Assembly: GCA_010093685.1 (NCBI GenBank) | Contig: MU006247.1 | Coordinates: 310,001 to 374,000, forward strand | Length of the DNA stretch: 64,000 nucleotides | Reading direction: 5' to 3' | From: Ophiobolus disseminans | Taxonomy: Eukaryota; Ascomycota; Dothideomycetes; Pleosporales; Phaeosphaeriaceae | Shown here: in pieces, positions 58,905 to 64,000 of the stretch | Numbering within the stretch: the first letter of the stretch is position 1 | Layout: every line of letters begins with the position of its first letter | Position numbers and translations under genes: made by a program | The notes under the pieces: generated by a model | What the model was told of the DNA's origin: nothing | The model's database searches: none | The model's input: the letters and a program-made list of their open reading frames with translations, nothing else

Positions 58905-60530
58905 ATGATACCCAATCTCATTCCAATCATGTTCAAACACCTTTTGTCCTTCATCTTTCCCCTTCTCGTCTCACTTTAAATTTCCTCCACACATATAAAC
59001 CCTTCCAATCTCTCAATACCATCTCTCATATCACTCACATCCCCTCGCAATACAGAAGTCCGAAACAATCTTGCCGATGTTTGAGCAATCCGCCCTTTCT
59101 CCTAAAAAGAGCCAGTGGTATCCGTATGTTTGCCTCCTTTTTCGCGGCCTCGAAACTATATGCACATACATCGATGCACAAACCATTGGCAGCTGAAACC
59201 ACATGACGATCTCTCTCCCTCGTCGTCCCATCCCACACCAAACTTTCCTATATGTATATAAATCCTTCGAATCTCTCGATATAATCTCTCGTACCACTCT
59301 CAGCTCGACAGTGACCAAAAACGACGTACTTACCCGACATGTTTGAGCAATCTGCCCGTTTTCCTAAAGAGACACCGCAACGTCCTCATGTTCTGCCTGC
59401 TGCTCGCCTCACGAAATTACAAATGCGCATTTTCATGGTCGAAAGATTGCTGGAAGGAAGACATGTCAGTTGTTGAAATTCGCACAACATTTGTCCTATT
59501 ATCCTATTTTGAACTTTCTCTGAATATATGAACCCTTTGAACCTCTTGATATAATGTCTCATACCGCTCTTAGTTTGTTAATAACTAAATATGACATGCC
59601 TTCATCATATGTCCAAGCAATTCGCCCTCTTCCCAAAAGACGCTACAGACATGTTGATGTTCTGCGTGCTTGGTCGCGGCCGCAAAACATGTACATGTGT
59701 ATCAATGAACAGAACCTCTACTCGTCGAAATACACATCATTTGTCGACATGAGATCAGTGATGCATCTCTTGGTTTTCCTGTCTCGAACTCGTTCTGCAT
59801 ATAAATTCCCTCAGACCTCTCGATACAATTTCTCATCCCACTATCATCCCTCCAACAACTAAATACAACATGCCGTCAGCATATGTTCGAGCAATTCGCC
59901 GTTCTTCCTAAAAAGGCTGTATCCGTGATCTTACGTTCTTCCTGCACTCTTTTCGCGAAACGATATGCACATACATCGACGGATGACAAATTACCAGTAG
60001 AAACCACCTTCATTTGCACTACATGTGCCCTACGATCTCTCCCTCCGCCATCTCGTCCTACTTTAAACTTCCTCTATAATATAAAAGCCTTTCGGACTTC
60101 TGTTGACTTCTCTTCCACAACTCTACTCTTAATCGCCCTTCTTCCTAAAAACAACCATTCGAAGTCCTGATGTCTGCCTGTTTCTCGCCTCACGAACCCA
60201 CAGATGATGACCTTTATGAATAGAACCTCTGCTGGTTGAAAAGATACATCCACCGTCAACATAAGATCAGTAGCCGGCTCAAAACGTATATCGCGCCAGT
60301 TCAATCTTCCTCTGTGTATAAATACCTTTCCAGACTTCCGTTGTCCTTTCCTGCACAACTCTCCTTTTGGTTGCCGATCTTCCAAACAAGAAACACACCA
60401 CGTACCATGTCTGCGTACGTCGTTGCACTCACAAAACCAGAGACAAGTATACTGATGGGCGAGATTGCTGCTCGAAACACATATCAATCCCTGTGATGAG
60501 ATTAGTAGCTGGCGAGAAAGGGACGTTGCG
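58905..60530 (+). repeat. Degenerate tandem array of TATA-bearing ~240-280-bp units
   Basis: Six to seven diverged direct repeats. Each has a TATA box: TATAAA 58994, TATATAAA 59255, TATATGAA 59525, TATAAA 59800, TATAAAA 60080, TATAAA 60318. It is usually followed by a CCTT..CTCTCgATA-type leader, then about 83 bp downstream by a conserved segment (GTTTGAGCAATCCGCCC or similar, then TTCCTAAAAAG). In four units this segment opens a short ORF with ATG at 59077 (39 aa), 59339 (45 aa), 59609 (47 aa) and 59883 (95 aa), all beginning M(F/S)(E/K)Q(S/F)A.....PK. Later units have lost this ATG. Shared downstream blocks include TATGCACATACATCGA and GAGATCAGT. There is no signal peptide or known domain. 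The array ends at hAT transposase sequence. Confidence 0.75.
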
Positions 60531-60539
60531 CTGCGTTAT

Positions 60540-61357
60540 GGCGAGTCCCGCATTTTGTAATCAGCTAATGACACACTCTATGGGCACTCCGAGATTCAGC
60601 TAGGTGCCATGACTCAATTTCTGGAGGACATTAGGCGTAGCTGTTATAACGCCCACAACGAGGCGCCTGAGGACTACCTCGCGATCAACTTGCGTGCAGC
60701 GTGGGCAAAGGCAAGCGAGTACTACGCTAAACTAGACCTCTCACCAGTTTACTACGCCGCAATAGTAATCCATCTGTACTACAAGCCATACTGCAACTCT
60801 GCGTGGAGCGATAGGCCTGACTGGCTTGAGACCAACAACCGCAATTTTCGCGCTTTGTGTGCGCAATACAACACCTCACTACGCATTGTGGGGCGTCCAA
60901 AGGTCCTCTCTAACGACATGGACGATGCAATTGACAACTTCATTAGCCCTAGCGCCCCGGCCAACAACAGCACAGAGGGCGATGAATTTGATAGGTGGAA
61001 GCGCAACGAGCTGCGCACTAAGAAGGGCACTGAACACGCAAACTACCCTATTAAATACTGGTAACATTGCGCAATTGATACCCTAGCCTCATCCAGCTTG
61101 CGCTTGACGTGCTCTCCATCCTAGCGTTAAGTTGCAAGTGTGAGCGCATGTTCAGCGAGCTTAGTGTTGTCTTAGAGTCTCGCCGACGGGCTATACAACT
61201 TCAACTATTGGCGGCAATACAGTGCGTGAGACGGTGGCGAAAAACTGGCCTAGGCGACAGCGATATGGCGGGAAAGGCAGCATTAACAGACGCTGATTTG
61301 GACGCTTTGTATGATATGAGCACTTGGGATGACGACTGCAACACCGAAGAGATTTAG
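60540..61357 (+). pseudogene. hAT-family transposase fragment, broken
   Basis: This is the C-terminal part of a hAT transposase. The frame from 60609 shows AWAKASEYYAKLDLSPVYYA, the RPDWLETNNRNFRAL segment and GDEFDRWKRNELRTKKGTEH ending at a stop after PIKYW (61062-61064). A second frame, from about 61085, continues with the hAT dimerisation region (LALDVLSILALSCKCERMFS, then LESRRRAIQLQLLAAIQC) to a stop at 61355-61357. A single-base loss near 61062 plus one TGA explains the break. The N-terminal and catalytic parts upstream are missing. Coding-like sequence reaches back to about 60570. Confidence 0.85.
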
Positions 61358-61480
61358 GATATAGGCTATCAAGCCTATCAATCAAGCTTCAAACTAAGCT
61401 ATTGAATTTCAGCTTGATAGCCCATCGAGCCAATCGCAGTGATTTCCTATCAAAGCCTCAAGTCAAGCAGGAGCCCGTGA
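61358..61480. mobile_element. hAT 3' flank with subterminal GCTTGATAG-type motifs
   Basis: Directly after the hAT stop come several copies of TATCAAGCCTATCAA/CAATCAAGC and, inverted, AGCTTGATAG. Similar GCTTGATAG and AATCAATC motifs follow the other hAT fragment (below 62950). They are probably subterminal repeats of the element. I cannot define a terminal inverted repeat or target-site duplication. Confidence 0.5.
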
Positions 61481-62949
61481 ATGGGAAATATTTCCAGTGA
61501 AAGGTTCATGAGTATGTGGTGCTTACGCTTCCGAACTACTCGTCAGACAGCGAGTCATGCAATTCTGGTAATAAAAATTTTGAAGCTTGTCATCAGACTC
61601 GGAGCTCATGCGAGATAGAGGCTGAGGGTATATGTGAGTTCGATGGTACCGTGGACATATCGGCAATGTCTTCTCCGATTTTAGCAGGATCCGGCAAAGC
61701 GCTGCTCATAATTTCGTCTCTTTGCGGGTTCTTGACCTGGGGAGGCGTTGAGATATTATAATGGGTGGTATAGAGAACTATGCACACGCCGTGAGCGACG
61801 AATATACCTATATATATACGACGCTTAGTTTAGGAGACATAGCGCATCGATCCATGCAAGCTCTGCTTTCCACATTCTAAAGCACTCAAGTCCGCGAACA
61901 GATCAAGATCGCGACGTTGCGCTCTTTTTGCACTAAATCCGCAGAAAAATTCTCTGCAATCATTCCGTCGTCTTCGTATCGATTCAGCTCTTCCATATGT
62001 TCTAGGCGTGCAGAATTTGGATGGCACAGCAGAGCAAGATGCCATAAAAGATTATGCTGCCCGTTTGTGAGAGGAAGATCGCACGGCGCCGAACATGGTA
62101 CCTTTGGTCAATTATTTGGTCCAGGGAGAAGGAAGAGGCGCAAAACATCAGCGGCCACTTTAACATTCTTTGAATGTTAAGATTAGTTGAATTGCTGTAG
62201 AAGAAATAGTCGTGGGCGAGTGCCGAAGGTTTTATATAGCTCTTCTAGAGAAGAAAGAGGAACACTTGAGCCTGTCATCCTGAAATTGGTACCGTTTATG
62301 GATCAATTTGGTACAGGAAGAAAGGAGAGACGCGAGACATCATGTCGGACTTTAACGCGTTTGGAAGTGGGAAATAGTTAGGATGTGGTGGAAAAAAGAG
62401 TTGTGAGCGAGCAGCGAGGATTTTATTCAGCTTTGCCAGAGGATTGGGATAGAACACATGTTCATATCTTGTTGGAATTGGCGAACATCAAGGCGATGCG
62501 TTCAGTCTTATAGTCTCATCACCCCCTGTTTTACTCCACAGATGCCACCATGGTATAGTTCGTAGCGGTCTTTGTGGAGACATTGCGGGCAAACATCACG
62601 TTTTCGAGTACGAACTCGGCTAATGAATGATAAGACCAGTTGTTTCGATCATCGGACTCGATCGTGAAAGTTTCTCGGCAAGTCAGCAGAGTCGCATAAT
62701 GCATAGATTTCTCCCGAGGTCGTCTTGGGTGTCGATCACCGGGCTCAATCATAGAAGCATACTTGCCAACAATCAAGCCAATCAATCTGTGAGCAAAAGC
62801 TTGGATTGCAGCCTGTTTTTGGAGTCGTAGGCTTGGATTTCAGACCTATCAAGCGGCGGATGGGCAGATTGAACTGAAGATTGATTGTTATATAGCTCAA
62901 GCCTAGCAAAAGTGAGGTTTCTTGCAGCGCGCTACTCACAGTGGCCTGC
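61481..62949. other. Region between two inverted hAT fragments
   Basis: About 1.5 kb without a convincing protein gene. It includes the pair of diverged repeats at 62.0-62.45 kb, listed separately, and the 3' flank of the minus-strand hAT fragment. An 81-codon plus frame at 61516-61761 shows no domain. Confidence 0.4.
62000..62450 (-). repeat. Pair of diverged tandem repeats with TATA-like starts
   Basis: On the minus strand two copies about 190 bp apart share the order TATA-like box, (G/C)CTCGC(C/T)CAC, GTTAAAG, GCG(C/T)CTCT, C(T/G)(G/T)ACCAAAT and GGTACC. The boxes are TATATAAAA at about 62231-62239 and a weaker GAATAAAAT at about 62420-62428. The better copy has an ATG at 62166 and a 54-codon frame to 62002. 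The organisation (TATA box, leader, short ORF) resembles the plus-strand array at 58.9-60.5 kb, but clear sequence homology between the two sets is not visible. Confidence 0.5.
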
Positions 62950-63420
62950 CTACATGCTGAGGTTGTACGCGCGCTCTAATTGAGCTTCAGTCATGGCTGC
63001 TTCGGCCTCGCCGTCGCTGTCTCCGTCTCCAAAGCCAGCCTTCATCCAACACCGCGTACACTGTATACCAGCTAGGAGCTCAGGGCTGAGACCTTGGCAA
63101 CAAGGCTCTAGCATGTTGCCAAGCTTGCTGAACAGGCGCTCGCACTCACAGCTTAAGGCTGGAATAGAGAGGACGTCAAGGGCAAGCTTGCTGAGGTTGG
63201 GGTAGCTATTGCACAGGCCTACCCATTATTTGATAGGGTTATTTGCGGCGTCTGATCCCTTTGCAGCGCGAGGCTCGCTCTGGTGCCACCTCTTATACTC
63301 ATCCAGGTTGTCGTCATTGTTGCCTAGGGCGGTGAGCAGGTTGATTGCGTCGTCTATATCACTAGTTGTTTGTAGGCGCCTCGCTTGCCGCAGAGCCGTG
63401 TTAACGTATTTTTCATCCAA
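62950..63420 (-). pseudogene. hAT-family transposase C-terminal fragment, inverted
   Basis: The minus-strand frame from 63420 contains TTSDIDDAINLL, the DEYKRWHQSEPRAAKGSDAA motif and NNPIK, then an in-frame TAA where the family has Tyr. It continues in the same frame with WVGLCNSYPNLSKLALDVLS, the IPALSCECERLFSKLGNMLE dimerisation motif and a tail ending at 62950. It is therefore a single nonsense change in a truncated copy. The sequence upstream of 63420 is replaced by the leader of the pogo-like element, suggesting nested insertion. Confidence 0.85.
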
Positions 63421-63447
63421 ACTTCAAACGACTGTATCTCCACCACC

Positions 63448-64000
63448 ATGACAGCTATTGACAAAGCGATTGAAGAAATAGACTCCCTCGGTTCTAACGC
63501 ATCTTTTAAATATTCTGATTTCGCAAAAAGTTATCACTGCAACGCTACAACGCTGTCGCGGAGGCACAGAGGGGTACAGGGCTTATGCAAGAGCAAGGTG
63601 GAAAATGACCGGTTACTTAACAACGCGCAGGAATCTCAGCTTGTACAATATATAAAAGACCTTTGCAGACGCGGCCTACCTCCCTCTAAGCCTATGATAC
63701 AAAATTTCGCAGCCCAGATTGCTAAGAAATCAGCTGGAAAGAACTGGGCTGATCGCTTTGTACGTTGCTACGACATCGACCTTATCTCACACTAGACATC
63801 TAGCCTCAATCGCTAGCGTTTTAAGGCAGATTCTGCCTTCAAGTATAAGCTATACTTCGAGCTTTTACGCCGAAAAATCGAAGAATACAAGGTAGAGAAG
63901 GAGCATATATACAATATAGATAAGAAGGGCTTTATAATTAGTGTGCTGTCTAAGATAAAGCGCGTGTTCTTAAAGGAGCTCTATAAGCATAGAAAGATAA
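63448..64000 (+). pseudogene. Pogo-like (Tc1/mariner) transposase, 5' part with nonsense codons
   Basis: The ATG at 63448 follows a CCACCACC leader. The translation shows the psq-type HTH (SFKYSDFAKSYHCNATTLSR, then RRHRGVQG) and the CENP-B-type HTH (ESQLVQYIKDLCRRGLPPSK..GKNWADRFVRCYDIDLISH). The frame then meets TAG at 63793-63795, reads TSSLN, meets a second TAG and continues unshifted with RFKADSAFKYKLYFELLRRK and YNIDKKGF. These stops sit where relatives usually have Trp and Gln/Arg, so each needs only one G-to-A or C-to-T change, as in RIP. The DDE domain lies beyond the window. Confidence 0.85.

Overview
The window reads as nuclear DNA of a filamentous ascomycete, most likely a Dothideomycete of the order Pleosporales. 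The basis is numerous short GT..AG introns (mostly 47-68 nt, often with a CTAAC-like branch site), fungus-specific genes (ATG11, a CON7-type zinc finger, a Thi20-type fused thiamine enzyme, Sec11, DUF1996) and degraded hAT and pogo-like transposons whose nonsense codons fit C-to-T/G-to-A transitions, as repeat-induced point mutation (RIP) would give. The order is my inference; no phylogeny was run.

Layout. 0-1.4 kb: 3' part of mitochondrial succinyl-CoA ligase beta. 2.7-5.4 kb: two secreted-protein genes (phospholipase A2, DUF1996). 5.9-7.2 kb: sulfide:quinone oxidoreductase. 7.2-9.3 kb: gene-free stretch with TATA-like boxes. 9.3-12.9 kb (minus): Rtf2 and a PPR protein. 13-14 kb: two unresolved minus-strand ORFs. 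16.2-17.8 kb (minus): CON7-like C2H2 factor, followed by about 9.5 kb in which I find no convincing gene. 27.4-34.7 kb (minus): DBP2 helicase, THI20-like enzyme, F-box/LRR protein. 34.9-38.1 kb: RAD9 (+) and a UIM/BTB-like protein (-). 39-41.5 kb: SEC11 (+), an intron-containing tRNA-Gly(CCC) (-) and NHP6 (-). 43.9-49.4 kb: divergent CENP-H (-) and ATG11 (+). 51.7-52.3 kb: a cysteine-rich unknown protein. 56.4-58.9 kb: divergent homoserine dehydrogenase (-) and CCDC174-like protein (+).

From 58.9 kb onward the character changes. A degenerate tandem array with a period of about 240-280 bp, each unit carrying a TATA box and in several units a short ORF about 83 bp downstream, runs into a broken hAT transposase. 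After this come a second diverged pair of TATA-bearing repeats (minus strand), an inverted hAT fragment, and the start of a pogo-like transposase with two nonsense codons that runs off the window.

Most genes are conserved housekeeping functions (respiration, thiamine and threonine/methionine synthesis, DNA-damage checkpoint, kinetochore, autophagy, secretion) and do not form a pathway cluster. The least explained material is the TATA-bearing tandem arrays, the long gene-poor block upstream of the CON7-like gene, and the long DBP2 intron at a position known to be conserved and autoregulatory in yeast.
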